From positions 1 to 16,000 of the forward strand of contig JAPHUN010000071.1 in NCBI GenBank assembly GCA_026193435.1: DNA of 16,000 bases. Reading direction: 5' to 3'. Below are positions 8,096 to 16,000 of the stretch, piece by piece. Origin of the DNA: Chlorobium sp. GTDB taxonomy: Bacteria > Bacteroidota > Chlorobiia > Chlorobiales > Chlorobiaceae. Each line of letters opens with the position of its first letter. The first letter of the stretch is position 1. A program made the position numbers and the translations under genes. Below the pieces are notes generated by a model, which did no database searches, was not told the DNA's origin, and saw only the letters and a list, made by a program, of their open reading frames with translations.

Positions 8096-9913
8096 TCACT
8101 GATCATCCATATTAAGCACCGCGAGGAAAGCCTCCTGGGGAATTTCAACCCGTCCGACCTGCTTCATGCGCTTTTTACCTTCCTTCTGCTTTTCCAGCAG
8201 TTTTCGCTTTCGACTGATATCGCCGCCGTAACACTTCGCAAGAACATTTTTTCTCATGGCGGAAATCGTTTCGCGTGAAATCACTCTGCTGCCGATTGCA
8301 GCCTGAATGGCGACCTCGTACATCTGTCTGGGAATAATGCTTTTCAGCTTCTGACAAAGTCTTCTGCCCCATTCATAGGCTTTCGATCGATGCACTATGG
8401 TAGAAAGAGCATCAACCGACTCACCGTTCAAAAGTACATCGAGCTTGACAAGGTCTGAATCACGATACCCTATGTACTCGTAATCCATAGACGCGTATCC
8501 TTTTGAAACCGATTTAAGCTTGTCATGAAAGTCAAACACGATTTCCGCAAGTGGAAACTCGAAATGGAGGTTCACCCGTGTTGTGTCAAGATAGTCTGTG
8601 TTTTTATATTCGCCCCGCCTTTCCATGGCCAGTTTCATAATGTTACCGATGTACTCGGCCAGCGTGATGATCTGAACACTGACATAGGGCTCCTCGATCT
8701 TCTCGATAAATCCCGCATCAGGCATCTTCGAAGGGTTGTCAACAACATGTGTTCCCCCTTCAGACGAAATGACCCTGTATTCAACGTTAGGAACAGTTGT
8801 AATGATGTTGACCTGGTACTCCCGCTCCAGCCGCTCCTGGATAATCTCCATATGAAGCAGGCCAAGAAAGCCGCACCTGAATCCAAACCCCAGAGCAGCC
8901 GATGTCTCTGGCGTATAGACCAGCGAAGCGTCATTCAGTGATAGTTTTTCAAGAGATTCCCTCAGATCTTCAAACTCGTTGGAATTGACCGGATAGAGTC
9001 CACTGAACACCATTGGCTTGACGTCCTTGTACCCTGACAACCGCTCTTTTGCAGGGGCATCGGCGAGCGTGACCGTGTCACCGACCTTGGCATCCCGAAC
9101 ATCTTTAATGGAACATATCAGATATCCCACATCACCGGCCCCCAGTGTTTTCACTGGTTGCCTCTTAAGGCCCATTGTTCCAATTTCGTCAGCAAGAAAA
9201 ACTTTTTCATTCGCAAAAAACCTGACCCTGTCACCCTTGTTCAGCATACCGTCAACAATGCGCAGATAGACAATTGCCCCCCGGTAGGCATCAAAAACCG
9301 AATCAAAAATCAACGCCCTGAGCGGCCTGCTGCGATGGTCAACCGGAGCGGGAACCCTTTTGATAATCGCTTCAAGAAGCGCATCGACTCCGATACCCGC
9401 TTTGGCGGAGACCTCGAGTATCTCACTTCTGTCAACGCCCATCAGATCGATAATCTGCTGGGATACACCTTCGAGATCTGAAGAGGGAAGATCGATTTTA
9501 TTGATGACCGGAAGAATTTCCAGACCGGCTTCAACCGCGAGATAGAGATTGGCGATTGTCTGAGCTTCCACACCCTGGGTTGCATCAACGACAAGCAGCG
9601 CCCCTTCACAGGCGGCAAGCGAACGTGACACCTCATAACTGAAATCAACGTGTCCCGGAGTATCGATAAGGTTCAGAATGTATTCTTCACCATCGGCTGA
9701 AGTATAACGCATCTGAATCGCGTGACTTTTAATGGTAATCCCCCGTTCGCGTTCAAGATCCATATCATCAAGCACCTGAGCAGTCGCCTGGTTGTGCAGA
9801 AGAGTGTCCGTCGCTTCAAGAAATCTGTCGGCAAGGGTGGATTTGCCGTGATCAATATGGGCTATGATGCAGAAGTTCCTGATAGTATCAACCACCGTAG
9901 TGCTTGAAGACAT
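8096..9913 (-). CDS. lepA: Elongation factor 4 (LepA) GTPase
   Basis: Ribosome-binding translational GTPase linked to translation under stress and to initiation or ribosome assembly. From the ATG at 9913 it has 605 residues, near the family norm of 600. G motifs seen: AHIDHGKST (G1), [10 protein letters not shown] (switch I), DTPGHVDF (G3), NKIDLP (G4) and SAKAG (G5). The C-terminal part includes [20 protein letters not shown] (EF-G-like domain) and the LepA-specific tail region [24 protein letters not shown] at 9952 would add [13 protein letters not shown], which no LepA needs, so I chose the ATG followed by [16 protein letters not shown]. It is downstream of fmt (121 bp) and upstream of lepB. 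A short stem at 9992-10013 lies in the gap before it. Confidence 0.96.
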   Translation of the reverse strand: MSSSTTVVDTIRNFCIIAHIDHGKSTLADRFLEATDTLLHNQATAQVLDDMDLERERGITIKSHAIQMRYTSADGEEYILNLIDTPGHVDFSYEVSRSLAACEGALLVVDATQGVEAQTIANLYLAVEAGLEILPVINKIDLPSSDLEGVSQQIIDLMGVDRSEILEVSAKAGIGVDALLEAIIKRVPAPVDHRSRPLRALIFDSVFDAYRGAIVYLRIVDGMLNKGDRVRFFANEKVFLADEIGTMGLKRQPVKTLGAGDVGYLICSIKDVRDAKVGDTVTLADAPAKERLSGYKDVKPMVFSGLYPVNSNEFEDLRESLEKLSLNDASLVYTPETSAALGFGFRCGFLGLLHMEIIQERLEREYQVNIITTVPNVEYRVISSEGGTHVVDNPSKMPDAGFIEKIEEPYVSVQIITLAEYIGNIMKLAMERRGEYKNTDYLDTTRVNLHFEFPLAEIVFDFHDKLKSVSKGYASMDYEYIGYRDSDLVKLDVLLNGESVDALSTIVHRSKAYEWGRRLCQKLKSIIPRQMYEVAIQAAIGSRVISRETISAMRKNVLAKCYGGDISRKRKLLEKQKEGKKRMKQVGRVEIPQEAFLAVLNMDDQ

Positions 9914-10034
9914 ATAATTTATTGTATAAAGTTGAGTAAACACGGGGGGCACCTGCCGACAACCACCGTAAAAAAATATTCGTCATAGCGACCCCGGATA
10001 AAATGCAACGGGGAATATAGTCAATACGGTTCCC

Positions 10035-10988
10035 CTATGAAAATGAAGGACACTCCTCTTCACAACGAAACCCGCAACAGAAATCGGCAGCCCCCATCTT
10101 CCGTTTTCCTTCCATCTGCAGAGAGAGAATTTCGACCCATCCATCCAGCGCCATCACAAACATACGGGTGCCGTCAACCACGAGAGCACCGGGAACCTTC
10201 TGCTGTTCATCCTGTTCGGGAAGCTGAAACATACCGGGAGCGACCCTGTATATTTTCACCTTTCTGTGGTTGAATACCGTCCATGCCGAGGGTTTGGGTG
10301 AAAGGCCTCTGACAAAATCACAAATGGCGTCTACAGGTTCAGCCCAGTCGATCCTTGTGTTCTCCGATGTCAATTTAGGAGCCCTGGTCGCCATCGCATC
10401 ATCCTGCATAGTCGGCTCTGCCTCACCATCCCTGATACGTTTCAGGGTTTTAACAACAACTCCCGCTCCGATATCCGCCAGACGTTCTGTAAGTTCGCCC
10501 GCTGTTTCTTCAGATGCGACAGGTGTTCTTTGCTGAAGAATGATGTTGCCCGTATCAACTTTTCTGCCAAGAAAAAAGGTGGTCACGCCGGTTTCTCTGT
10601 CACCATTTATTATGGTCCAGTTAACCGGGGCCGCTCCCCTGTAACGAGGGAGCAATGAAGCATGAAGATTGAAGGAACCAAGTCGTGCAAGCTCATACAC
10701 AGCGGGCGGCAGAATACGAAATGCTGCCACAACAATAACGTCAGGACGATACCTTGCTATGGTATCGGCAAAACGCGCATCTTTGACATCGTCAATTTCA
10801 AGCACAGCGAGACCCAGTTCTTTTGCAGCCTTCTTGACGGGTGTGGGCTCGGGTTCAGCTCGCTGGCTCCGTCGGGGCTTATCTTTTCCTGTAACGACAA
10901 GAACGATCTCTACATCATTGTCAGCCTCGGCAACGGCACGAAGAGAAGGGACGGCAAACATAGGCGTCCCCATAAAAATAACTCTCAT
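10035..10988 (-). CDS. fmt: Methionyl-tRNA formyltransferase
   Basis: Formylates initiator Met-tRNA using 10-formyl-tetrahydrofolate. The 317 residues have the usual N-terminal [15 protein letters not shown], and the catalytic core [18 protein letters not shown] with Asn107 and His109, plus Asp145 in RKVDTGNI. The C-terminal OB-like domain follows ([19 protein letters not shown]). The chain ends in [14 protein letters not shown], four Cys within ten residues, which is not a familiar Fmt feature. The gene begins 15 bp after def, so def and fmt are one operon, as in many bacteria. The two enzymes act on the same group, one adding it and one removing it. No strong Shine-Dalgarno sequence is seen. 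Confidence 0.96.
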   Translation of the reverse strand: MRVIFMGTPMFAVPSLRAVAEADNDVEIVLVVTGKDKPRRSQRAEPEPTPVKKAAKELGLAVLEIDDVKDARFADTIARYRPDVIVVAAFRILPPAVYELARLGSFNLHASLLPRYRGAAPVNWTIINGDRETGVTTFFLGRKVDTGNIILQQRTPVASEETAGELTERLADIGAGVVVKTLKRIRDGEAEPTMQDDAMATRAPKLTSENTRIDWAEPVDAICDFVRGLSPKPSAWTVFNHRKVKIYRVAPGMFQLPEQDEQQKVPGALVVDGTRMFVMALDGWVEILSLQMEGKRKMGAADFCCGFRCEEECPSFS

Positions 10989-11003
10989 TGAAAAACCGAT
11001 TAT

Positions 11004-11561
11004 TTATTTCACCACACTATCTTCATGAAAGGCGACAGGATAGTTTGTATTGATCTCGCCACGGGATAAGGCCTCGAGCTCTTTCTGGATTTTCCTGCGA
11101 TCACGCCGCTGCATCCTGTCTACAAACAGCGTCCCGTCAAGATGGTCGATCTCGTGTTGTATAACACGTGCGGTAAGCCGGTCAAACTCGCCTATACACT
11201 CTTCGAAATTCCGGTCACGGTACTTCAGCTGGATAGCGGAAGGACGAACGACATCACCCCTGACATCGGGAATGCTCAAACATCCCTCTTCCATGGAGTT
11301 AAAACTTTTCACAGAAAGAATGTGAGGATTGATGACCACCATCGGAGAGGCCGCCTCGTATCCTTCGGCAAGTGAAAGATCTACAACAATCAAACGAAGT
11401 GAAACGCCTACCTGAGGAGCGGCCAGCCCGATCCCTTCGGCATTCCTCATGGACTCAAGCATATTACCGATTAGTTCTTCAAGCTGCGCGTCACTCTCTT
11501 TCAACGGTTTTGCTTTCCTGCGCAGCACCTCATCACTGTATGTGTTAATGGGAAGTATCAT
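11004..11561 (-). CDS. def: Peptide deformylase
   Basis: Metallo-hydrolase that removes the N-formyl group from new polypeptides. The 185 residues show all three family motifs: GIGLAAPQVG (44-52), EGCLSIP with metal ligand Cys94, and QHEIDHLDG with ligands His136 and His140 and catalytic Glu137. The ATG at 11561 is preceded by AGAAGGAT, one of the better Shine-Dalgarno matches in the window although close to the start. It is the first gene of the def-fmt pair and probably of the longer def-fmt-lepA-lepB run. It is divergent from the MscS gene across 442 bp. Confidence 0.97.
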   Translation of the reverse strand: MILPINTYSDEVLRRKAKPLKESDAQLEELIGNMLESMRNAEGIGLAAPQVGVSLRLIVVDLSLAEGYEAASPMVVINPHILSVKSFNSMEEGCLSIPDVRGDVVRPSAIQLKYRDRNFEECIGEFDRLTARVIQHEIDHLDGTLFVDRMQRRDRRKIQKELEALSRGEINTNYPVAFHEDSVVK

Positions 11562-11811
11562 ATCCTTCTGAATTGAACATTCCTGATTCCGAACGAAACA
11601 TTTAACTAAAATAAAAATATAGACTTATCTATAACATTCTCCTAGTGTATCCTGCGAATCGTGTGTCATCCCGAACCATTTGAAAGGTATCACTGCTTTT
11701 CTCTGCGCTGCGACTGCTCTTCGCCCATACCATCACCTCTATCCGGAATACTTCAGTACTGACAATGAAACCTGCACGCAGTGTAAAAAGTTGCTGCGAC
11801 GCGCTATGGGG

Positions 11812-11842
11812 CCTATCATCCGGGAGAACATCCTCCCATAGG
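11812..11842. other. Bulged hairpin in the def/MscS gap
   Basis: The outer arms CCTAT and ATAGG and the inner arms GGGAG and CTCCC pair around the loop AACATC, with a one-sided bulge CATCC. There is no T-run, so it is not a typical terminator. It is 160 bp upstream of the MscS-type gene, and could be part of a decayed repeat or a leader structure. Confidence 0.35.
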
Positions 11843-11926
11843 TACAACCTGTCTATGGAATATGCCAATATCGGCTTAACTTTAAGTAAATTAGACAAGA
11901 ATTCCTATGAACATCGGTTATTGCCT

Positions 11927-11947
11927 GAGAACGCTTTACTCGTTCTC
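11927..11947 (+). other. Hairpin upstream of the MscS-type gene
   Basis: A 7-bp perfect stem, GAGAACG with CGTTCTC, closes a seven-base loop 56 bp before the ATG of the channel gene. A leader structure is possible; there is no T-run after it. Confidence 0.35.
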
Positions 11948-12003
11948 TTCCACCTTTACCGGCATGAACCGTACAGATAGATCAACGCATATATGATCCG
12001 GCA

Positions 12004-13641
12004 ATGAAAACGTTTTCCTCTCTCTCTCTTATTCTCATCCTCCTGTTCTCTGCAGGAATATGCCGCGCTGTTGAAGACACAACAACGCAAATAACAGACA
12101 CGACCGTTACCGAAGAATCCGGTTTTGTTGAGGATTCCTTAACAGCAATTCTGCCGGAGCCTCTGCCCATAGACGACATCGAGGTCATCAATGCTTTTTC
12201 CGATTCCCTGGGCCAGGAGAGCGGATTTCCGGTAATCCTCAACAATAATGAGATATTTCGTCTCTACGGAACAATTGAAGATATCGGCCCGGAGGAACGG
12301 GCAAAGAAAACCACACAACTTCTGTCGGATTTTTTCCGTTCGTCCGAACCGGCTGATTCCCTGAGAATCGTAGAGGGAAAACTGCTTACGGGAATCAGTA
12401 CATCACGAAATATCATCGCCGCATTCAGCGATGAAGATGCTGTCGCTGAGGATATGTCCAGACAGGAGTTAGCCTACACGGTACTCTCCAGAATAGCGAC
12501 TCAGGCACAACAGTTCAGGGATGAAACCAGCGGAACGAATGTTTTGTTCAGCGTACTCAAATCCCTGCTGTTTTTCGTCGCTCTGGGGATCGTATGGCAC
12601 TACCTGAACCGTTTATTTTCCTTCATAGACGTCTGGATACAGAAAATACGACTGCGTGGCAATTCAAACAGCGAGAACAAAGTACTACAACTTCTCTCTC
12701 CTGACCATCTGGCATCCGGCTTTGGATGGCTCAGCCGGGTAACAGAACTGTTTTTGAAAATTCTCCTGATCTACGCATTTCTCGCTACGGTGCTGAGTTT
12801 TTTCCCATGGACAGCGGACCTGTCGACAAATCTGCTCGCATTTGTTCTCGAACCGGCAAAAAAAATCTCAGGTGATTTTGTCGCCCTTATCCCCAACATC
12901 GTCTCAATTGTCGTCCTGATAGCTATTACCCGCTACCTCGCGAAATTCAGCGATCTCGTCTTCAGAAACATCGGAAAAGGAGAGCTTAAGCTCGGTGATT
13001 TTGAGGCAGAATGGGCTGAACCGACAAGAAAAATCGTCAAAATAATCCTCTACCTTCTCCTGGCGTTCCTCCTTTTCGCGTCGTTGCCGCTTGCAAACAA
13101 CCGGACAGCGCTGGCGCTGGCAATTATTCTGGGACTAACCCTCTCTCTCAGTGCCGTACCGGCTGTCCAGAATATAATCAGCGGCATCATGCTCAACTAT
13201 ACCGGATCGTTCAGAATAGGCGACAGAGTGAAACTCGGTGACATCACCGGAGATATCGTCTATAAAAGCCCGCTGGTAATCAGGATAAAAAACAGGCTGA
13301 ATGAAATCATCATCATTCCGAACACGACTGCTTTTCGTTCAAAAATCATAAATTATACTGAGTCAGTACAAAAAAACGGGCATCTTTCGCTCGAACTTGC
13401 TTTTCACCTTAAGCAGGACATAAACACGGAAACACTTCGAGAGCTGGTTCTCGAAGCAGCTCTGAGCACAGACGGCATCCTGCTCGACCCGAAACCTGTC
13501 TTCTTGAGGGCTGAATCAAAAAACGAATTGTTCAGCTACCTGCTGAAAGTCAATACCAAAGAGTACAGAAATCTGGAACCTCTCTATTCGAGACTTTTCC
13601 AGAACGTCCAGAACAAGTTGCGGGAAAACAAATACTCCTGA
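12004..13641 (+). CDS. MscS-family mechanosensitive ion channel
   Basis: Inner-membrane channel that likely opens under membrane tension to release solutes after osmotic downshift. The 545 residues start with a signal peptide (SLSLILILLFSAGICRA, cut near residue 22), then an extracytoplasmic domain to about 178 with IFRLYGTIEDIGPEERA, which resembles the N-terminal domains of large MscS relatives. Membrane segments follow at about 180-200, 244-268, 293-312, 344-364 and the pore-lining helix 368-398 (SAVPAVQNIISGIMLN). The MscS beta domain is clear: GSFRIGDRVKLGDITGDI and IIIIPNTTAF. The cysteine in SAGIC does not fit a lipobox. It is followed after 61 bp by the Fur-family gene in the same direction, so they may be cotranscribed. 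Which MscS subfamily is involved cannot be decided. Confidence 0.92.
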   Translation: MKTFSSLSLILILLFSAGICRAVEDTTTQITDTTVTEESGFVEDSLTAILPEPLPIDDIEVINAFSDSLGQESGFPVILNNNEIFRLYGTIEDIGPEERAKKTTQLLSDFFRSSEPADSLRIVEGKLLTGISTSRNIIAAFSDEDAVAEDMSRQELAYTVLSRIATQAQQFRDETSGTNVLFSVLKSLLFFVALGIVWHYLNRLFSFIDVWIQKIRLRGNSNSENKVLQLLSPDHLASGFGWLSRVTELFLKILLIYAFLATVLSFFPWTADLSTNLLAFVLEPAKKISGDFVALIPNIVSIVVLIAITRYLAKFSDLVFRNIGKGELKLGDFEAEWAEPTRKIVKIILYLLLAFLLFASLPLANNRTALALAIILGLTLSLSAVPAVQNIISGIMLNYTGSFRIGDRVKLGDITGDIVYKSPLVIRIKNRLNEIIIIPNTTAFRSKIINYTESVQKNGHLSLELAFHLKQDINTETLRELVLEAALSTDGILLDPKPVFLRAESKNELFSYLLKVNTKEYRNLEPLYSRLFQNVQNKLRENKYS

Positions 13642-13702
13642 TACGTCTATTCGTTACAACTCCGGAATCAAGGATATCAAGTACAGATAAGAGAACAGTA
13701 TC

Positions 13703-14203
13703 ATGACTTTTTCACAAAAAAATGCTCAGAAGGAGCCCTCCCAGCAAACAATGCAGGTTGAGTCTCTTTTTAAAGCGTCGATGAAAGAAGAAGGGTACCG
13801 CTGTACAAGGGAAAGACTTGTCATCCTTCGCGAAATATACGAATCAGACAGCCATCTTGACGCTGATGAAATTTTTGTGCGCCTGAAAAAAAAGGAAATC
13901 AGCGTATCGAGAGCCACAGTCTATCATACTCTCGACCTGCTCTTCAAATTTAATCTTGTAAACAAAATCGACCTCGGCCATAAACATACGCATTACGAAA
14001 AATCTTATGGCGTTGACAACCACCTGCATATTATCTGTGAAGACTGTGAACGGGTCGTTGAGGTACAGAGCGATGAGCTCAATAAAATCCTTGAAAAACT
14101 CTGTCAGAAAAACGGCTTCACGCTTGGCAGTTTCAGCCTTCAGGTTTTCGCAAAATGCCGTGAAGCGGAAAACGATACTCGTCATGGTAACATGAAACCC
14201 TGA
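13703..14203 (+). CDS. Fur-family metal-responsive transcriptional regulator
   Basis: Cytosolic DNA-binding repressor, probably responding to iron or another metal. The 166 residues include an extended polar N-terminus (to about 20), a winged-helix domain with YRCTRERLVILREIYES and SVSRATVYHTLDLLFKFNLV, and a dimerisation domain. CEDC (112-115) is one structural zinc-type pair. The expected second CXXC near the C-terminus is reduced to a single Cys152 (FAKCREAE). The region HKHTHYEKSYGVDNHLHIIC is His-rich and carries NHLH where Fur often has HHDH. Fur, Zur and PerR cannot be separated on this evidence. It lies between the MscS-type channel and the antiporter, all on the same strand. Confidence 0.92.
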   Translation: MTFSQKNAQKEPSQQTMQVESLFKASMKEEGYRCTRERLVILREIYESDSHLDADEIFVRLKKKEISVSRATVYHTLDLLFKFNLVNKIDLGHKHTHYEKSYGVDNHLHIICEDCERVVEVQSDELNKILEKLCQKNGFTLGSFSLQVFAKCREAENDTRHGNMKP

Positions 14204-14299
14204 CAGAGCAGCGTCTACTGAACGGTAATCATTCGGAGGGCCTGTTCGGATCATGCGACAGACTATACATAATTTTTTATTTAATCACCCGGCTCACCT

Positions 14300-15562
14300 A
14301 TGGATGTTTCCCTCTTTGCCGCGATAATAGGCGGCATCATCGTACTTGGAGTTGTCGGCGACTTTCTCTTCTCCAAAACGAAGATCCCGACCCCGATCAT
14401 TCTCATGTTCGCGGGAATACTTCTCGGGCCTGCGACCAATATTCTCCAGAGTGATATTCTTTCCGGAATCGCCCCCTATTTCGGAACCTTTGCGCTTATC
14501 CTGATCCTCTTTGAAGGCGGCCTTGATCTGGAATTCGATCTGGTCATCCGGCAGTTTTCTTCCGCTCTTCTGCTGGGCTTTCTTTCTTTTATTCTGGCAT
14601 CCGCCGGAATAACCGCGTTTTGCCTTATCGGATTACAGATGGACCTTAGCGAAGCCCTGCTCTACGGGTTTATTTTCGGGGGAACAAGCCCGGCGATCAT
14701 ACTTCCTTTACTGTCAAGACTGTCCATCCCGAAAAAGCTGAAAACACTGCTTACGCTTGAGGCTGTTATCAGTGAAGTGCTTACAGTTATCTCCGTCATT
14801 CTCTACATAAACATCCTTGAGGAGCCCGGACATTTCCAGGGTGTGTCGATCTTCAACCATATTCTTGCGATTCTTGGAACATCGATACTGCTTGCCGCAT
14901 TAAGCGGCCTGATCTGGAGCCGTTTCATGGGCTATTTCAGCAAACAGAACCTGGCCTACATGCTCACTCTCGGGTTCATCCTGCTCCTCTATACCCTGAC
15001 CGATTTTCTCGGTGGTGAAGGCGCGATAACCATTCTTGCTTTCGGCATCCTGCTCGGCAACGGCAAAATACTTGCCTTCAAAACCCAGTCCGTTCTTGCC
15101 AAAATGAACAGCACGATCAATATTGATGATTTCGAACTTGACGAAGTAGTAAAAAAAATAAACGCTGAACTCACCTTCCTTGTAAGGACCTTTTTCTTTG
15201 TCTTTATCGGCCTGCTCTTTGATTTCAATTTTTTCACAGAAGAAGTGCTGCAGATGACCGCGGCCATTATCGCAATTTTCTTTATCAGCAGGTTTACCTC
15301 GGCAAATCTTGTCAGGCCGCTTTCCCCGTCTATCAGAAGCGCGCACATCTCGTCGACACTGGGGATCATCCCCAGAGGCCTTGCGACAGCGGTTATGGCA
15401 TTTATCGTTCTCGAAAGCGGAGTAACAACATCTTCTGAGCTTCTTCCTGTGGTTTTCTCGGTCATCCTGGCCAGCAACCTGCTGATGGCTGCGTTTGTTT
15501 ACTATTATGAAAGCCGTCATAAAGAAAGTGCCGTGGAAGAAGACTCCAGGATCGTAAAATAG
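14300..15562 (+). CDS. Cation:proton antiporter (CPA superfamily)
   Basis: Inner-membrane exchanger of Na+ or K+ for protons. The 420 residues form about 12 hydrophobic segments and no C-terminal TrkA-N domain, which excludes complete Kef-type proteins. Seen: IPTPIILMFAGILLGP in the first segments, LILFEGGLDLEFD, the crossed-helix segment FGGTSPAIILPLLSRL, TLLTLEAVISEVLTVI, and later IPRGLATAVMAF. In most relatives the ion site is a Thr-Asp on one helix and Asn-Asp or Asp-Asp on the next; here they read Thr129-Ser130-Pro131 and Ser158-Glu159. This may mark a subfamily with a different ion or stoichiometry. ATG at 14300 is the first sensible start; no Shine-Dalgarno sequence is obvious. Last gene of the MscS, Fur, antiporter run. 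Confidence 0.9.
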   Translation: MDVSLFAAIIGGIIVLGVVGDFLFSKTKIPTPIILMFAGILLGPATNILQSDILSGIAPYFGTFALILILFEGGLDLEFDLVIRQFSSALLLGFLSFILASAGITAFCLIGLQMDLSEALLYGFIFGGTSPAIILPLLSRLSIPKKLKTLLTLEAVISEVLTVISVILYINILEEPGHFQGVSIFNHILAILGTSILLAALSGLIWSRFMGYFSKQNLAYMLTLGFILLLYTLTDFLGGEGAITILAFGILLGNGKILAFKTQSVLAKMNSTINIDDFELDEVVKKINAELTFLVRTFFFVFIGLLFDFNFFTEEVLQMTAAIIAIFFISRFTSANLVRPLSPSIRSAHISSTLGIIPRGLATAVMAFIVLESGVTTSSELLPVVFSVILASNLLMAAFVYYYESRHKESAVEEDSRIVK

Positions 15563-15611
15563 CACCAGACAAGCCGCCATACACCGGTTTTTCGTTATCT
15601 GATCGGCAATG

Positions 15612-15633
15612 AATGATGCCTCTGCATTTTTTT
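15612..15633 (+). terminator. Possible weak terminator after the antiporter
   Basis: ATGC-CTCT-GCAT (15616-15627) forms a short stem with a four-base loop, continued outward by weaker pairing, and merges with seven T residues (15627-15633). It lies about 50 bp past the antiporter stop codon. The stem is short, so this is only a candidate. Confidence 0.35.
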
Positions 15634-15636
15634 ATT

Positions 15637-15771
15637 TTACCCTGTCAGCGTATCATATCTCACGCCGGCACGGAGAAAATACCCTGCCGGACTCCCCGGT
15701 TTCATCCGGTCGGTCATCGGAAGAACGCTGTCAGGCCGTATCGCTGTCACATTGGGTGAACAATATTTCAT
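15637..15771 (-). CDS. Possible small protein, 44 residues
   Basis: A minus-strand frame starts at ATG 15771 and stops at TAA 15637-15639. It holds two further Met codons and ends in PGSPAGYFLRAGVRYDTLTG, which has a protein-like composition. The frame stays open upstream of the ATG for about 20 more codons toward the proB start. No Shine-Dalgarno sequence, membrane segment or known motif is seen, and the 258-bp gap could hold such a frame by chance. It may also be the remains of a longer gene. Confidence 0.25.
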   Translation of the reverse strand: MKYCSPNVTAIRPDSVLPMTDRMKPGSPAGYFLRAGVRYDTLTG

Positions 15772-15820
15772 AACCGGTTTCGCAGGACTGCATGCGAGCC
15801 ATGAATCTCTACCGTAGTTT

Positions 15821-16000
15821 ATGTCAGACCCGCTTTATCAGAAAATTGTCATCAAGGTAGGTACGAATGTCATCACCGACAATCGTGGTGAACTGGATCT
15901 GCAGATACTCGAAGAGCTTGTATCTCAAATCTCTGAGCTGCGCAGCCGTGGCGTGGAAGTGTTTCTTGTCTCTTCAGGAGCGGTAGCAGCCGGCCGGGCC
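15821..16000 (+). CDS. proB: Glutamate 5-kinase, N-terminal part (3' end outside window)
   Basis: First enzyme of proline synthesis, phosphorylating the gamma carboxylate of glutamate with ATP. Sixty codons are visible from the ATG at 15821 to the window edge. They show the amino-acid-kinase opening KIVIKVGTNVITD with the phosphate-binding Lys and Gly, then VEVFLVSSGAVAAGR, the conserved second glycine-rich segment of the family. Full ProB is about 260-380 residues, so about a fifth is seen, and whether a PUA domain follows cannot be judged. Related amino-acid kinases such as carbamate or N-acetylglutamate kinase fit less well than VSSGAVAAGR. It lies 258 bp after the antiporter. Confidence 0.9.
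   Translation, partial: MSDPLYQKIVIKVGTNVITDNRGELDLQILEELVSQISELRSRGVEVFLVSSGAVAAGRA

Larger units (their letters stand above)
11562..12003. other. 442-bp divergent gap between def and the MscS-type gene
   Basis: Weak frames of 71 codons (plus) and 89 codons (minus) occur here but show no protein-like features. Structures seen: TATAGA-CTTA-TCTATA (11618-11633) in an AT-rich tract close to def, a likely promoter area; a bulged hairpin CCTAT-bulge-GGGAG-loop-CTCCC-ATAGG (11812-11842); and GAGAACG-N7-CGTTCTC (11927-11947). At 11736-11820 the sequence resembles the core of the MITE-like element at 7776, namely CCGGA, then TACT, CAGTAC and, further on, GACGCGC, but in decayed form. Confidence 0.4.

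Noticed and set aside
9914..9952. GTG at 9952 as the lepA start
   Set aside because: It would add 13 residues with no family counterpart; the ATG at 9913 gives the usual short N-terminus.
9970..10013. Stem CCCCG-N12-CGGGG between fmt and lepA as a terminator
   Set aside because: The seven-T run on the minus strand begins about 15 nt after the stem, too far for a normal terminator, and the loop is large.
11629..11980. Frames of 71 and 89 codons in the def/MscS gap
   Set aside because: No protein-like motifs, no ribosome-binding site, and overlap with repeat-like sequence on opposite strands.
14900..15580. 226-codon minus-strand frame opposite the antiporter
   Set aside because: It is antisense to a clear membrane transporter and its highly charged composition is what the complement of hydrophobic codons gives.

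Overview
The window looks like a stretch of core chromosome from a Gram-negative bacterium. The most likely source is the green sulfur bacteria (Chlorobi/Chlorobiota). That placement rests on my impression of the protein sequences and of the gene order; no photosynthesis or chlorosome gene is present to prove it. Base composition looks moderate. Shine-Dalgarno sequences are weak or absent before most genes, and several genes seem to use TTG or GTG starts.

Layout. (a) 1-1448: 3' part of thiC on the plus strand; the reading frame is open to the window edge, so the gene starts upstream. A short tandem repeat and a palindromic repeat lie between it and the convergent tpiA. (b) 3069-1581, minus strand: a tight greA - small Sm-like protein - tpiA cluster. 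(c) 4721-3210, minus: an HtrA/DegQ periplasmic protease with a clear terminator. (d) 6286-4794, minus: trpE, split by a frameshift near 6005-6035. (e) 6386-6844, plus: an unrecognised membrane-anchored protein whose end overlaps lepB by 7 bp. (f) 11561-6838, minus: def, fmt, lepA, lepB, all concerned with processing or making proteins. A 142-bp palindromic MITE-like element and a degenerate heptamer repeat sit in the 430-bp gap between lepA and lepB. (g) 12004-15562, plus: an MscS-type channel, a Fur-family regulator and a cation:proton antiporter. (h) 15821-16000, plus: the 5' end of proB, cut by the window edge.

How the genes work together. Def and Fmt are the matched pair that removes and adds the formyl group of the initiator Met. 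LepA acts on the ribosome and LepB cleaves exported proteins, so the minus-strand block serves translation and export. MscS channel, antiporter and proB (proline, a common osmolyte) lie together and suggest an ion and osmotic homeostasis neighbourhood, with Fur adding metal-responsive control; this grouping is inference. ThiC and TrpE are biosynthetic.

I found no defence system, prophage, CRISPR array, rRNA or tRNA. The parts most worth a second look are the trpE frameshift, the MITE-like element, the small Sm-like protein, the antiporter's unusual ion-site residues and the several short repeats in the intergenic gaps.
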